Source of the DNA: an uncultured Acidobacteriia bacterium
GTDB taxonomy: Bacteria > Acidobacteriota > Terriglobia > Bryobacterales > Bryobacteraceae
Reading direction: 5' to 3'
Assembly (NCBI GenBank): GCA_903907865.1
Contig: CAIVPR010000126.1
Span: 124,001 to 188,000 of the forward strand
DNA: 64,000 bases
The translations under genes were made by a program, and so were the position numbers. Positions 26,011 through 33,779 of this stretch are shown here, piece after piece (within the stretch, counting starts at the first letter, position 1; each line of letters begins with the position of its first letter). The notes beneath the pieces are model-generated. The model was not told the origin of the DNA and did no database searches. It saw only the letters and a list, made by a program, of their open reading frames with translations.

Positions 26011-28071
26011 CTACTTTCCAAACGTCTTCGGGTAGTTGCTGCTATTTCGGATCTGGTCAACAATCTTGTCGCCGTCCGCCGTGTCGCCGGTGATCGAGAG
26101 GGCCATTTTGAAGAACAGGTCGGTTTGGTCCTGGTAACCAGTGAACAGATACGCGCCAGGGCCTTCGGCCGTCACTGGAACAGTGGAACCAGTGTGGTCG
26201 CCTGTCCGGTAGCCAACCGCCAGACGGCGGAGTACGCTGCCGGGTGCCGCCACGTTGGTCGGATAGCCCGTCTTGGGATCCAAGTTGTATGCAGGGAATC
26301 CGTAGTAGGTGGAATACGTGTCGCCGTAGGGGTTGGCCGCCGTGGCCGTCGGCGGAATAGTCGAAGGCATGCCACCGGCACCTTTGTTATTGGTGGCAAC
26401 GTCGCTGGAGTTGGTGAACGGCAGTCCCGCGCGGGTGTTGGAAAAGGAGTCGCCCCAAACGGTTGCGGATTGGTCGCCCCGACCCGACTTCCAAGCGATG
26501 TCCACGCTCTTGGTGCGGTCGAAGTAGTCCGAATCGGCACTGTTGCTCACACCGATGATCGACATCGACTGGTCGTGGTCGGCGGTGACAAGGATCAGTG
26601 TGTCGTTGCGATTGGCAGCCCAGGCGCGGGCAGCCCCTACCGCCTTGTCGAGTTCAATTGTGTCCCAAATGGTGCCCGCGGAATTGTTCGGGTGCGACTG
26701 CTTGTCGATCGATGCGCCCTCCACCATCAAGATGAACGGGGGGGTACCGAAGGTACCCGAAAGCGCTTCCAGCGGTGAAGCCCCCTGCGAGAGGATTTCG
26801 ATCGCCTTCTGGGTCATCAGGTCGAGCATTGGCTGGTCCGTGTAGCCCTGCAGATTGGCAACGGGTTCAGACGCGGGACGCGTTAGACCCAGCTTGTCGT
26901 AGGCTACGTCCATGTTCGAGTCCGAGGCGGCCAAGCCCACCGAGTTGGAGGCGGGCGTCAGGTTGCCACGGAAAAGGCCGAGCGTTGGTTGCCCATACCT
27001 TAGGGCTTTGAGTTCGGTTGCAGTCTGGACATACCGGTATCCAATGGATTGGAACTCCCCGATCAAGTCACGCTTGTCGGTACGGGCACTCGCAGTGAAC
27101 TGGTCCTTGCCGCCGCCGAAGATCACGTCCAAGGCGGGTCGACCGCCCAGCATCGGATTTTCGCGGTATTGGCGGGCGATCTCGAAGCGGGTTTGGCGGT
27201 AACCGGAATATGCGCCTTCCACTGCCGGGGTGGCGTCTGTCACGTCCGCGGTTGTCACCACGCCCGTGCGGTATTTGAAGCGGCGCTTGAGGTACTGCCA
27301 CAGGTTTTCAACGCGGGGGTTGTCCAAGATGAACCCAAGGTTCGAGGCGTTGGTTGCCCCGTTGAAGCGCCACTGACAATCGGTTCCGTCTGCAAGAGAG
27401 TTCACCGCGTTCAGATAGCTCTTGTTGCCGGTCGCCCAGTTTGTGCCGGTGTTGGCCGAGTCCGGAACCACCGAGTCGGAGCCGTATGTCATCACATTGC
27501 CCGAGATCGGCATTTTGTCCATCTCGAGGAGGTTGTCGAAGAATCCCTCACGGAACGAGCTGTTGCCCTTGTCGTCCAAGATCGAACGCGAAACCAAACG
27601 GGCCGCGTCGCGATAGGCGGTACCCATCGCGTCGCCAATGAAGAGAATTACGTTCCTGCGTCCTGCGCTCAACGAAAACGGGCGCACATCGATAGTGCGG
27701 CTGTCCGAGACGGCCTTTCCGTCTGCCAGAAGGTTCACCTGGAGTTTCACAGAGCCCGCCGCGAATGACTGCAGGTCTGCCCGGATGACCCAGTCGGGCG
27801 TCGAATTGCAGTCCAACTGCGCCGACTTGGCTGTGAACTTCGAGGTTATGTCGTTGGCACCTGCCGTCACACTCAGGCCGGAAACGCTCGTCGTGTTGCG
27901 GACCTCCAAGACAAGGTCGACGAGTTGGCCGTCCAAGAGCCTTGTGCGTTCCGGCAGGAGGATCTTGACGCTTGGTTGGGGCGTGCTTTGAGCCGTCAGA
28001 CCAGCGGTGAACAAGGTGCACGTTAGGGCGACCGCGACGACGGGGCGCAGGTACTGGGTGATAGAACGCAT
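26011..28071 (-). CDS. Exported alkaline phosphatase (PhoA-superfamily)
   Basis: A 686-residue protein with a Sec signal peptide (ends LTAQS), an N-terminal beta-domain (about 30-135) and an alkaline phosphatase domain: 'RRNVILFIGDAMGTAYRDAARL' (first metal Asp), 'VVPDSANTGTNWATGNKSY' (DSA, nucleophile Ser), 'FILMVEGASIDKQSHPNNSAGTIWDTIELDKA' (metal-binding Asp and His) and 'LILVTADHDQSMS' (metal-binding Asp and His). It would release inorganic phosphate from organic esters in the periplasm or outside. The start has GGAGAG upstream. The upstream region has an 11-bp-spaced direct repeat and a perfect inverted repeat, listed separately. Confidence 0.88.
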   Translation of the reverse strand: MRSITQYLRPVVAVALTCTLFTAGLTAQSTPQPSVKILLPERTRLLDGQLVDLVLEVRNTTSVSGLSVTAGANDITSKFTAKSAQLDCNSTPDWVIRADLQSFAAGSVKLQVNLLADGKAVSDSRTIDVRPFSLSAGRRNVILFIGDAMGTAYRDAARLVSRSILDDKGNSSFREGFFDNLLEMDKMPISGNVMTYGSDSVVPDSANTGTNWATGNKSYLNAVNSLADGTDCQWRFNGATNASNLGFILDNPRVENLWQYLKRRFKYRTGVVTTADVTDATPAVEGAYSGYRQTRFEIARQYRENPMLGGRPALDVIFGGGKDQFTASARTDKRDLIGEFQSIGYRYVQTATELKALRYGQPTLGLFRGNLTPASNSVGLAASDSNMDVAYDKLGLTRPASEPVANLQGYTDQPMLDLMTQKAIEILSQGASPLEALSGTFGTPPFILMVEGASIDKQSHPNNSAGTIWDTIELDKAVGAARAWAANRNDTLILVTADHDQSMSIIGVSNSADSDYFDRTKSVDIAWKSGRGDQSATVWGDSFSNTRAGLPFTNSSDVATNNKGAGGMPSTIPPTATAANPYGDTYSTYYGFPAYNLDPKTGYPTNVAAPGSVLRRLAVGYRTGDHTGSTVPVTAEGPGAYLFTGYQDQTDLFFKMALSITGDTADGDKIVDQIRNSSNYPKTFGK

Positions 28072-28102
28072 TCGCTGTGAACTCTCCGGGTGGATTTACG
28101 TC

Positions 28103-28121
28103 CTGTCCGGGGTCCGGACAG
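28103..28121. promoter_or_regulatory. Perfect inverted repeat upstream of alkaline phosphatase
   Basis: ctgtccgg-ggt-ccggacag: 8-bp perfect arms and a 3-bp centre, 32-50 bp before the ATG of the phosphatase gene. This could be an operator or a hairpin in the 5' leader. No regulator is assigned. Confidence 0.4.
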
Positions 28122-28157
28122 CACACTTCAGAAGCATAAAGCAGGAATGTTGCGTTC

Positions 28158-28175
28158 AGATGAACATAAGGTGAA
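28158..28175 (-). promoter_or_regulatory. Pho-box-like direct repeat upstream of alkaline phosphatase
   Basis: On the minus strand TTCACCT and TTCATCT occur with starts exactly 11 bp apart, about 90-105 bp before the phosphatase start. PhoB/PhoP boxes in several phyla are direct repeats with 11-bp spacing, so phosphate-starvation control is plausible. The repeat sequence itself is not a known acidobacterial consensus. The remainder of the 28072-28388 interval shows no gene. Confidence 0.4.
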
Positions 28176-28388
28176 TGATAGTCCAATAGACTCACCCGCG
28201 TGTTCTGTCTTGGTCTGATGTAGTCGGAAGCGACACTGCCAACGCCACCGCGTCCGTCCGGCGTCTCCTCGGAACGCGCGCGTGGAGGTCGGACGGAACG
28301 AAACATGCAATCGGGATGCATCGGACGAGCACGCCGCTGACAGTCATTTTCGCAGCTCCCACGGAAGAAGGGATAGGATGGAAGGCGC

Positions 28389-29471
28389 ATGCAACGCCTT
28401 CCCCGACGCGATTTCCTAGCCCTCGCCGCAGCAGCCCCACTGGCTGCGGCGAGTCCCCGCACGACTGTTTCGATCCATGGCGACAGTTTCCTGATCAACG
28501 GTCGGCCAACGTACACGGGACGCGTGTACCAAGGCCGCAAGATTGAGGGCCTGTTGCTGAATGTGCGCGCGGTGCAGTGCATTTTCGACGATTCGAATCC
28601 TCAAACACGCTCCAGATGGGCCTATCCGGACACCAAACAGTGGGATCCGGACCGCAACACGCGGGAATTCATCGCCGCCTTGCAGGAATGGCGCGCGCAT
28701 GGGATTCTGGCGTTCACGGTAAACCTGCAAGGAGGCAGTCCCGAGGGCTATTCCAAGGACCAGCCTTGGGAAAATACCGCCTTCGATCCGGATGGCAACC
28801 TGAAACCCGCCTACATGGCGCGGTTGGCCAAGGTCTTGGACCGCGCCGACGAGCTGGGAATGGTCGTGATCGTGGGGTATTTCTACTTCGGGCAGGACGA
28901 ACGAGTGCGCGACGAGGCGGCCGTGCGGCGTGCTGTCTCGAACGCCACCAGTTGGCTTCTGGACCGGAATTCCCGCAACGTACTTGTGGAAATCGACAAC
29001 GAATGCAATGTGCCGCGATACGACCACGCGATTCTGAAGCCGGAGCGCGTCCACGAGCTGATTGAACAAGTGAAGGGGATGACGCGGAACGGGCGGCGGC
29101 TGTTGGTCGGGACGTCGTACGGCGGCGGGGCACCGGCCACGCCGAACGTGGTAAAGGCGTCGGACTTCCTGCTCCTGCATGGCAACGGCCCGGACGACCC
29201 GGCCCGGATTCGGAAGATGATCAAGACCAGCCGGGCGCAGGCCGGGTACCGCCCGATGCCGGTGTTGATCAACGAAGACGACCATTTCCGCTTCGACGAG
29301 GCCGGGAACCATTTCATGACGGCGCTGGATCAGCGGGTGTCGTGGGGATTCTTCGATCCGGGGAAGAATGACTACGTGGAAGGATACCAGTGCCCGCCGG
29401 TGAATTGGGGATTGAATACGGCACGGAAGCGGGAGTTTTTCGAGTTGGCGAAGCGGGTGGCGGGGGTGTAG
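28389..29471 (+). CDS. Exported glycoside-hydrolase-like TIM-barrel protein
   Basis: A 360-residue protein with a Tat-type signal ('RLPRRDFLALAAAAPLAAA'). After a short beta segment ('HGDSFLINGRPTYTG') the barrel has features of clan GH-A: 'EWRAHGILAFTVNLQGG', 'RADELGMVVIVGYFYFGQDER', 'NVLVEIDNECNVPRYD' with an NE pair (Asn-Glu, candidate acid/base), and 'MPVLINEDDHFRF' with a Glu at the position of a nucleophile. No specific GH family can be assigned by eye. It is a likely extracytoplasmic glycosidase or a family of unknown specificity. Confidence 0.7.
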   Translation: MQRLPRRDFLALAAAAPLAAASPRTTVSIHGDSFLINGRPTYTGRVYQGRKIEGLLLNVRAVQCIFDDSNPQTRSRWAYPDTKQWDPDRNTREFIAALQEWRAHGILAFTVNLQGGSPEGYSKDQPWENTAFDPDGNLKPAYMARLAKVLDRADELGMVVIVGYFYFGQDERVRDEAAVRRAVSNATSWLLDRNSRNVLVEIDNECNVPRYDHAILKPERVHELIEQVKGMTRNGRRLLVGTSYGGGAPATPNVVKASDFLLLHGNGPDDPARIRKMIKTSRAQAGYRPMPVLINEDDHFRFDEAGNHFMTALDQRVSWGFFDPGKNDYVEGYQCPPVNWGLNTARKREFFELAKRVAGV

Positions 29472-29485
29472 CCATTCGCCACAGT

Positions 29486-30472
29486 TTAGAAGACATTGCG
29501 CCGGGAGCGTTCGACACCGTTTTCGAGATCCACCGCAGTGATGCGCCCCGAGCTGGTGAGCAGAAACGCGGCGTTTGCGTAGCCGGACAGGGCGGCATCC
29601 TTCAGCATCTCTCCCGCCGGGAGCGGGATTTCCGTGTGAGCGGCCGTGACCGTATTTGTGAGGCGAATCGTGTCGGGCCGGTCGTCGCGGCTGTAAAGAA
29701 CCCACTGGCCGTCATTGCTGATGCCATAAAGCGCGATGTAATGAACCTCCGTCGCGGAGAGCTCCAGCACAGTCACCGAGCCGGTAGGCAGGTCTGTCGC
29801 GAAGAACCTCGTTGCATTCCCGATGTATGCGGAGTCTTGCGAGACAACTACCCGCGCGTCCGCGCTGATACCGATGGGGACCCCCAACGGCTGGGCGGGG
29901 TATGCGAGCGGGACGACCCCGTCCGGTCGCCAAACAGTACTGGCGTAGAGGTTGAATTGGACAATGGATCCGTCGTCCGCGATCCAGACTGGTGCCCAGA
30001 CTTGGTACGGGACCAAGGTTTGTTTCCCGCTTTCCAAGTCTGTCAGGAAACTGTTCGGCCCGGGATAGATTGAGCCATAGTCTCGCGCTGTCAGCAACGC
30101 CCAGCGCCCGTTGTGGCTGACAGATAGTGTCCCCTGCCCCAAAGTCTTGCTGATGCTGCCCCGTAGTTCGCCTGTCGTGTAAGGACCGGGCTGGCACGCA
30201 TAGAACTGCGGGCAATAGGCATCGCTGTTGTATCCCACCAACCGGCCATCGCCGGAGACAAACGGCATGTAGAGCGCGGGCTGAATATTTGGGTCGTGAT
30301 ACCCCGGCAGATTGGGCGGGATTTCCGCAAAGACTTCGACACCCGCGTCGGTGATCCGGTAGATCAGGGCGTTTGCGGCGAAGTAGAGTTGCCTGCCGTC
30401 GTCGGTAGAGGCAAGCGAGTGTCGCTGGGCCGAGGCGGTCAGCGCCGCCACGAGGAGAAGGAGGAATCGCAC
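29486..30472 (-). CDS. Hypothetical exported beta-propeller-like protein
   Basis: A 328-residue protein with a signal peptide (MRFLLLLVAALTASA). The mature part shows repeated WD40/PD40-like blades: 'RHSLASTDDGRQLYFAANALIY', 'LSVSHNGRWALLTARD', 'VPIGISADARVVVSQDS' and 'ALYGISNDGQWVLYSRDD', each 'S.dG....' motif marking a blade. Similar acidobacterial proteins often carry a C-terminal Ig-like TIGR03437 domain, which is absent here, so this copy may be a short form. It is convergent with the GH-like gene, with 14 bp between. Confidence 0.6.
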   Translation of the reverse strand: MRFLLLLVAALTASAQRHSLASTDDGRQLYFAANALIYRITDAGVEVFAEIPPNLPGYHDPNIQPALYMPFVSGDGRLVGYNSDAYCPQFYACQPGPYTTGELRGSISKTLGQGTLSVSHNGRWALLTARDYGSIYPGPNSFLTDLESGKQTLVPYQVWAPVWIADDGSIVQFNLYASTVWRPDGVVPLAYPAQPLGVPIGISADARVVVSQDSAYIGNATRFFATDLPTGSVTVLELSATEVHYIALYGISNDGQWVLYSRDDRPDTIRLTNTVTAAHTEIPLPAGEMLKDAALSGYANAAFLLTSSGRITAVDLENGVERSRRNVF

Positions 30473-30516
30473 CTATGGATACAGTGGTGCGATCGGCGAT
30501 TCTTCTCACGGAAAGT

Positions 30517-30595
30517 TTAAGCGCCGCTCAACCCCCGGAAACGCCCATACTCAGGTTCCACCGGTCCGTCTAGACCGGCTCGTAGCAGTCGGACC
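30517..30595. repeat. Second copy of the rhaB 3' end (imperfect direct repeat)
   Basis: Aligns with 30908-30986 over about 78 bp, with one 1-bp gap and roughly a dozen substitutions. Shared blocks include aacccccggaa, ccaccggtccgtct and gaccggctcgtag. It encodes the last residues of the GNAT ORF, in a different frame from rhaB for part of its length. Confidence 0.8.
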
Positions 30596-30939
30596 ATGAG
30601 CCGCACGTCGAGCCCACGCTTTCGGTAGTCGTCAACTCTGGAGGCAAGGAATTCCGGCACACCGACAGAGGCCTCGTCCGCAAACCCGATTTGACCGTAG
30701 AATTGCGTCAGGTGGGCATACGGCACGCAGTAGCATTGGCGTTCGCCGAGCCAAGTAGCGACCACTTGCAGCAACTGCTTGCCGATGCCACGTCCGCGCC
30801 ACGGTGCGGCGACCTGCATGCCGCGCAGTACGAGCGTTCCATGCTCGGGCGCCACCCTCACGACACCCGCCAAACCGTCCAGTGTCTCGGCGAGCCGCGC
30901 CGGTGGTTTACCCGCCCACCAACCCCCGGAACCGCGCAT
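30517..30939 (-). CDS. GNAT N-acetyltransferase fragment with rhaB-derived ends
   Basis: The GNAT core is clear: 'LRGMQVAAPWRGRGIGKQLLQVV' is the acetyl-CoA-binding motif A (RGRGIG), followed by 'YCVPYAHLTQFYGQIGF'. The first 40-60 residues normal for GNAT proteins are absent; the reading frame runs back into the 3' end of rhaB, where an ATG at 30939 allows 140 residues. The last 20 residues ('GPVEPEYGRFRGLSGA') are encoded by a repeated copy of the rhaB 3' end. The gene is therefore probably a truncated acetyltransferase trapped between two rhaB ends. It may be expressed but is unlikely to be fully functional. Confidence 0.55.
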   Translation of the reverse strand: MRGSGGWWAGKPPARLAETLDGLAGVVRVAPEHGTLVLRGMQVAAPWRGRGIGKQLLQVVATWLGERQCYCVPYAHLTQFYGQIGFADEASVGVPEFLASRVDDYRKRGLDVRLMVRLLRAGLDGPVEPEYGRFRGLSGA

Positions 30940-30986
30940 ACTCCCGGTCCCACCGGTCCGTCTCGACCGGCTCGTAGCGGTCGGAC
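30908..30986. repeat. rhaB 3' end, original copy of the direct repeat
   Basis: This copy encodes the natural RhaB C-terminus ('YEPVETDRWDREYARFRG'). Its partner lies 391 bp away at 30517-30595, with the GNAT core between them. Confidence 0.8.
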
Positions 30987-32368
30987 GGGAACGAACGCGC
31001 AATCGCGGCCCGCGCCTCGGCTAGGGATGAAACCGCGCCGGTCGCGAGCATCTGTACCGCGACATTCCCGAGCGCCGTCGCTTCCACCGGCCCGGCCAGC
31101 ACCACGCGACCCGTCGCGTCCGCCGTGAACTGGTTCAGCATCCGGTTCTTCGACCCGCCGCCGATGATTTTGATCTCAGTGAGCGGGGTTCCGGTCAGTT
31201 CCTCCAGCGAATCCATCGTGTAGCGGTACTTGAACGCCAGGCTTTCGAGGATGCAGCGGGTGAACGCGCCGCGCGAATCCGGCACGGGCTGGCCGGTCCG
31301 CGCGCAATAGCGCTCGATCTCCTCCACCATGTTGTCGGGGCTGTGGAACGCGGGATAGTCCGGGTCTACGAGCGACCGGAACTGCCGTTTTTCGTCGCGG
31401 CAGGCGGCCAGAAGGTCGTCATACGAGTACTCTCGGCCCGCCTCGGCCCACATGCGACGGCACGACTGGAGCAGCCACAACCCGCCGATGTTCTTGAGCA
31501 GCCGGGTGGTCCCGCAGACGCCGCCCTCGTTGGTGAAGTTGAGTTCGAGGGCGCGCGGCGTCATGACCGGCGCAGCGACCTCGGTTCCGAGCAACGACCA
31601 CGTGCCGGAACTCAGGAACGCCGCCCGGCCCATGGTCTCCACCGCCGCGACGGCCGACCCCGTGTCGTGGCACGCGGGCACCACGACCGGCGTGTCTTCG
31701 AGCGCCTTGGACACGTCGCCGCGCAGTTTGCCGATCACCTCGCCGGGCTCGAAAATTTGGGGGAGCAGGCGCGCGGGGAGTCCGAGGGCGTCGAAGATTT
31801 CGGTGGCCCAGCCGCGGGTGCGGGCGTTCATGAACTGGGTGGTGGTGGCGTTGGTGTACTCGGCGCCCAAGTTGCCGGTCATCCAGTAGTTGAAGAGGTC
31901 GGGGATGGTGACGAGCGCGTCGGCCGCAGCGATGAGCCTTGGCGACGACTGCGCGCCCGCGTAGAACTGGTAGAGGGTGTTGATCGGCATGAACTGGATG
32001 CCGGTCAGTTCGTAGATGCGCGCGCGGCCCGCGATGCCGCAGACCTCGTCGACCATGCCCTCGGTGCGGCGGTCGCGGTAGTGGTAGGGGTTTTCGAGGA
32101 GCTGCCCGCCTTCGCCGATGAGAGCGTAGTCGACGCCCCAAGTGTCGAAGCCGATGCTTTCGACCTTGGTGGCGGGCGGGTGTTCGAGGACGCGGCGGAT
32201 TTCCGACCAGAGGCGGAGGACGTCCCAGCGGAGGGTGCCGGACTGGGCGACGGGGAGGTTGGGGAAGCGGGCGACTTCCTTGAGGTCTATGGTGGCACCG
32301 TCGTAGCGGGCGAGGATGGCGCGGCCGCTTTCCGCGCCGAGGTCGAAGGCTAAGTAATCAGCGTGCAT
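30908..32368 (-). CDS. rhaB: Rhamnulokinase
   Basis: A 486-residue FGGY-family sugar kinase matching RhaB: 'YLAFDLGAESGRAILARYDG' (phosphate loop), 'IGFDTWGVDYALIGEGG', 'PYHYRDRRTEGM', 'VVPACHDTGSAVAAVE', 'AFLSSGTWSLLGTE' and 'IKIIGGGSKNRMLNQFTADATGRVV'. It phosphorylates L-rhamnulose to rhamnulose-1-phosphate, the substrate of the RhaD aldolase encoded at 36167-38380. Its start overlaps the end of the HepT gene by 11 bp, so the toxin-antitoxin genes and rhaB are probably on one transcript. No rhamnose isomerase gene is visible in the window. Its last 78 bp are duplicated downstream. Confidence 0.92.
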   Translation of the reverse strand: MHADYLAFDLGAESGRAILARYDGATIDLKEVARFPNLPVAQSGTLRWDVLRLWSEIRRVLEHPPATKVESIGFDTWGVDYALIGEGGQLLENPYHYRDRRTEGMVDEVCGIAGRARIYELTGIQFMPINTLYQFYAGAQSSPRLIAAADALVTIPDLFNYWMTGNLGAEYTNATTTQFMNARTRGWATEIFDALGLPARLLPQIFEPGEVIGKLRGDVSKALEDTPVVVPACHDTGSAVAAVETMGRAAFLSSGTWSLLGTEVAAPVMTPRALELNFTNEGGVCGTTRLLKNIGGLWLLQSCRRMWAEAGREYSYDDLLAACRDEKRQFRSLVDPDYPAFHSPDNMVEEIERYCARTGQPVPDSRGAFTRCILESLAFKYRYTMDSLEELTGTPLTEIKIIGGGSKNRMLNQFTADATGRVVLAGPVEATALGNVAVQMLATGAVSSLAEARAAIARSFPSDRYEPVETDRWDREYARFRGLVGG

Positions 32369-32804
32369 TTTCGTTGGGGGAGACGGGATTCCTTACCAGC
32401 ACCTCGGGGGGCATCCGGTCCCGGACGAAGGTCCGGACTTGGGCGGATGTTTGGAGGGCGCGGTGTGCATCCGCGAGTCGCGGCTCGATCCAGTCATCGC
32501 CGTATCGCACTTCGACCGCGTATGGATTGAGTTCCGCAAGAATATCGACTGGCACAGGAAAACCAAGATCCGCGGGAATGAGCGCAAACAACAGCCGCAA
32601 GTTGTGCGTTCGGGGTGCTTCGATTCCGAGAAACGTCAGTAGGCACTTGACGTACTTCTCGCAGGCCTGCTGGCAGTGGAAGCAGACCGCGTCGAACGGG
32701 CAGTCCTGCTCGATCACCATGATTCGATTGGCGGCCTCGAGATCGTGCTCCGCCTTGCGGATCCATTGCCGCAGCGCGTCGGCCAGATTAGGCGGCACGT
32801 TCAT
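32358..32804 (-). CDS. HEPN-domain protein, HepT-like toxin partner
   Basis: I start at the ATG at 32804 (MNVPPNLADALRQWI), giving 148 residues; the ORF-track start is too long. The HEPN helical bundle is recognisable: 'WIRKAEHDLEAANRIM', 'FDAVCFHCQQACEKYVKCLLTFLGIEAPRTHNLRLLFA' and 'YAVEVRYGDDW'. HEPN proteins of this type pair with MNT nucleotidyltransferases; the HEPN is an RNase toxin in characterised systems. Its start overlaps the end of the nucleotidyltransferase gene by 17 bp and its end overlaps rhaB by 11 bp. A cytoplasmic toxin role is inferred from family and pairing only. Confidence 0.78.
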   Translation of the reverse strand: MNVPPNLADALRQWIRKAEHDLEAANRIMVIEQDCPFDAVCFHCQQACEKYVKCLLTFLGIEAPRTHNLRLLFALIPADLGFPVPVDILAELNPYAVEVRYGDDWIEPRLADAHRALQTSAQVRTFVRDRMPPEVLVRNPVSPNENAR

Positions 32805-33129
32805 ATAGGACCTTGCCTTCGCGAGATACAGGCCAGTAGATGGTGTTGACCACGTTCCGGAAGCGCTCGTAGCGGTAGGTGGTGGACACAAGGATGTCGG
32901 TCGCACGGGGAAAGTCCAATAGGGCGATCTCGATGTCAACGGCCCGCTTGCGCGGGTTGTCCACTTCGTCGAACAGCACCATCAGGTCGACATCGCTGTC
33001 AGGGCCGTTGTCGCCACGGGCGCAGGAGCCGAAGAGGATGATCTTGTCGGGCGAGAAACGGTCGGCGATCCGCTGGACCAAGCGGTCGGGGAACGCGGAC
33101 GTGTCGGGGACGGGACTCACCATTGCCAT
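32788..33129 (-). CDS. MNT-domain nucleotidyltransferase, MntA-like antitoxin
   Basis: This 113-residue protein carries the minimal nucleotidyltransferase motif 'ILFGSCARGDNGPDSDVDLMV' (GS-x10-DxD intact), then 'RAVDIEIALLDFPRATDILVS'. In known MntA/HepT systems the nucleotidyltransferase AMPylates a Tyr on the HEPN toxin and so neutralises it. The catalytic residues are all present here, unlike the copies at 39.5 kb (frameshift) and 56 kb (Asp to Gly). It is the promoter-proximal gene of the pair. Confidence 0.82.
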   Translation of the reverse strand: MAMVSPVPDTSAFPDRLVQRIADRFSPDKIILFGSCARGDNGPDSDVDLMVLFDEVDNPRKRAVDIEIALLDFPRATDILVSTTYRYERFRNVVNTIYWPVSREGKVLYERAA

Positions 33130-33151
33130 TATATGTGGCTCGTTGGGCGCT

Positions 33152-33617
33152 TCAGACTCTACGAGGCGCTCGGGGGCGACGCCCCTTCAATTCGTGGGCG
33201 TCACCGAGATCTTTGGATCGACCGGTAGATTCCTTGTTCCGCACCAAATCGTCGAAGCCTAGAAACTCGACCTGGACTCCGTCTATATTGCCGGGTGCCC
33301 GGTTCTCCCACGCCGCGTCGAATCCGACCCCTGAAACCGACGTCATGATGTCGATGCGGTTCGGCTTCGCACCCAGTTGAATCACTTGGTTGGGCTTGGT
33401 CAAATCGTCTGGCGTAATCTTCAAGCTGCCGAACCCGAAATCGCGCAAGGCCGCCAAGATCGCCTCGGTATTCGCTTGGGTTGACCGAACGAAGAAATCG
33501 ATGTCCGCCGTGAATCGGGGATAGCCATGCCACGGCGAACCCGCCGACGACAAGGTACTCAACCTCGTTCGAGTTGAGTGATTCGACAAAGTCGCGCAGG
33601 TCCTTGTTCAGCGGCAT
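33152..33617 (-). pseudogene. AbiEii-like / DUF6036 nucleotidyltransferase, broken by a 5-bp slip
   Basis: The N-terminal part reads 'MPLNKDLRDFVESLNSNEVEYLVVGGFAVAW' in one frame. The rest ('HGYPRFTADIDFFVRSTQAN' to 'PGNIDGVQVEFLGFDDLVRNK') is in another. An intact gene would need GCATGGCATGGCTAT at the junction (A-W-H-G-Y); the window has GCATGGCTAT, so one CATGG unit of a tandem pair is missing (near 33524-33533). The family motif is 'vGG.A...HG..R.T.DiD', a nucleotidyltransferase fold used by AbiEii-type toxins and related proteins. The small gene upstream is its usual partner. The call could also reflect reversible phase variation. Confidence 0.75.
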
Positions 33618-33747
33618 CGGGATAGATCCAAGTCTGAAGCTCCAACACAGTCGCGATTCGCTGCTCGGGCGTCGAGGCCATGTCTTCTTCGATGTCGGCC
33701 AGGTCCGCAGCCTCGAACGAGTTAAAAATGCGGATGGTTTTGTCCAC
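33559..33747 (-). CDS. Small partner protein of the AbiEii-like nucleotidyltransferase
   Basis: A 62-residue protein (GTG start at 33747) reading 'DKTIRIFNSFEAADLADIEEDMASTPEQRIATVLELQ' and 'WIYPDAAEQGPARLCRI'. Short proteins of this form ('k..r.f.sf.eae..d..y...t.eer') commonly precede DUF6036-type nucleotidyltransferase genes and are thought to be the antitoxin-like partner. It overlaps the nucleotidyltransferase start by 59 bp. I infer the role from position only. Confidence 0.6.
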   Translation of the reverse strand: MDKTIRIFNSFEAADLADIEEDMASTPEQRIATVLELQTWIYPDAAEQGPARLCRITQLERG

Positions 33748-33779
33748 ACCGTTATTCTACGCTGCCCGCGCTGAGGGCT

